Positions 5,212 through 5,923 of a DNA stretch of 5,923 nt are shown here, piece after piece. Origin of the DNA: Pseudorhodobacter sp. Lineage in GTDB: Bacteria > Pseudomonadota > Alphaproteobacteria > Rhodobacterales > Rhodobacteraceae. The stretch is taken from NCBI GenBank assembly GCA_024641255.1, contig JAHEDL010000096.1:1-5923 (forward strand), given 5' to 3'. Every line of letters begins with the position of its first letter. Position 1 is the first letter of the stretch. A program made the position numbers and the translations under genes. The notes beneath the pieces are model-generated. The model was not told the origin of the DNA and did not search any database. It was given only the letters and a program-made list of their open reading frames with translations.

Positions 5212-5919
5212 TTAGAACTGATAGCCGACCGACGCCACGATGCTGTCTTCGACCATGTGCGACTTTACATTCACCTCATAAATCCCCAACGGCACCGCTG
5301 ACCCGATCCGGTTCATGCCATAATCGCTGTGACTAAATTCAATGCCGACAAACCGATGCGCGCCGACCATCCTCTTCACGCCAATCCCAAACACCGTGCC
5401 GGAAACCGCAGTGTTCAGCGCAATATCAAAGTTGGGCCGACTATAGCTTTGCGTGGCGGTCATTGCGCCAAACTTGGCATAAAACAGCGTGCTATCATCC
5501 AGATACACCCCCGGCGCAACGGTGATCCCCGCCGTGTCGCGCAACGACCGATACACCGCGTCTTGGAAGAACGTCGCCTGCGTCACCTCAGTCTTGGCAA
5601 CCCCGAAATCACGAAACCCACTCAGCGACAGGTTCAAATTCTGCCCAAGGTCAAAGCCATAGCTCAACTCAAGCCGCGGGCGCGGCGTTGATCCTGTTGC
5701 GTCCGCTTGGTTGATAGAAAAGAAGTTATCGGTCGTCGCGACGTTTTCATCGAAATTCCGCGTCACCGCATAGGCAAGCCCAAGGCTGACCGAAGCACCG
5801 GCAAAGCTGTGATGCGCGCCTTGGCTTTGCGCCAAAACATCGGCTTTGGTCTGGTCATTGGCAAAGCCCGGCGCAGCGGCCAGCATTGCAATCACCGCAA
5901 AACACCCCAGTATTTTCAT
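5212..5919 (-). CDS. Outer-membrane beta-barrel protein, Opa/OmpX-like size
   Basis: A 235-aa protein with a Sec signal peptide, MKILGCFAVIAMLAAAPGFA, cleaved probably after residue 20. The mature part shows alternating strand patterns typical of a small barrel: ASVSLGLAYAV (42-52), PRLELSYGFDL (81-91), LNLSLSGFRDF (95-105), GITVAPGVYL and STLFYAKFGAM (131-153), TVFGIGVKRMV and RFVGIEFSHSDYG (175-201), and a last strand SIVASVGYQF. It ends in the aromatic Phe235 expected of a BAM-recognised barrel signal. I expect about eight strands. Function is unknown: adhesin-like, porin-like or structural roles are all possible, and no family-specific motif was recognised. The start ATG is four bases from the window edge, so its ribosome-binding site is not visible, but the signal peptide supports it. 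It converges on the dehydrogenase gene. Confidence 0.8.
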   Translation of the reverse strand: MKILGCFAVIAMLAAAPGFANDQTKADVLAQSQGAHHSFAGASVSLGLAYAVTRNFDENVATTDNFFSINQADATGSTPRPRLELSYGFDLGQNLNLSLSGFRDFGVAKTEVTQATFFQDAVYRSLRDTAGITVAPGVYLDDSTLFYAKFGAMTATQSYSRPNFDIALNTAVSGTVFGIGVKRMVGAHRFVGIEFSHSDYGMNRIGSAVPLGIYEVNVKSHMVEDSIVASVGYQF

Positions 5920-5923
5920 TTCA

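Overview
This window looks like an ordinary chromosomal segment of a GC-rich alphaproteobacterium, most likely of the Rhodobacterales/Rhodobacteraceae. The pointers are high GC with GC-rich third positions, Roseobacter-type protein families (a twin-SH3 periplasmic protein, a GRHPR-like 2-hydroxyacid dehydrogenase) and an arginine-transaminase gene pair. The taxonomic guess is inference from style and recalled families; no search was run.

Left third (1-2903, minus strand): a compact operon read right to left, tetR -> aruH-like -> aruI-like, each junction an ATGA stop/start overlap. The middle gene is a PLP class I/II aminotransferase and the last a thiamine-diphosphate (TPP) enzyme cut by the left edge. 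Together they match the arginine transaminase pathway: arginine + pyruvate -> 2-ketoarginine + alanine, then decarboxylation to 4-guanidinobutyraldehyde. The first gene is a BetI-like TetR regulator. Ahead of it lie a good sigma70-like promoter, an imperfect palindrome at the expected transcript start (probable autoregulatory operator) and a second, perfect palindrome of LysR-box form just upstream of the -35.

Middle (2904-3489): about 590 bases with no convincing intact gene. It holds two long perfect inverted repeats (11-bp and 12-bp arms), a tandem 9-bp repeat, a weak 47-codon plus-strand ORF, and minus-strand coding debris spread over two frames. One short piece resembles an IS5-type transposase motif. 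It reads as a decayed insertion or rearrangement scar.

Right half (3490-5923): a secreted twin-SH3 protein (minus) is divergent from a D-2-hydroxyacid dehydrogenase of the glyoxylate/hydroxypyruvate reductase type (plus). That enzyme keeps the NAD(P) fold, catalytic Arg and His, but has Gly where the family usually has the catalytic Glu. It converges, across a perfect 12-bp bidirectional terminator hairpin, on an outer-membrane beta-barrel protein (minus). No tRNA, rRNA, CRISPR, riboswitch or intact mobile element was seen. Nothing here demands a new system; the best leads are the TetR-controlled aruHI operon, the altered dehydrogenase active site, and the structured debris in the middle.
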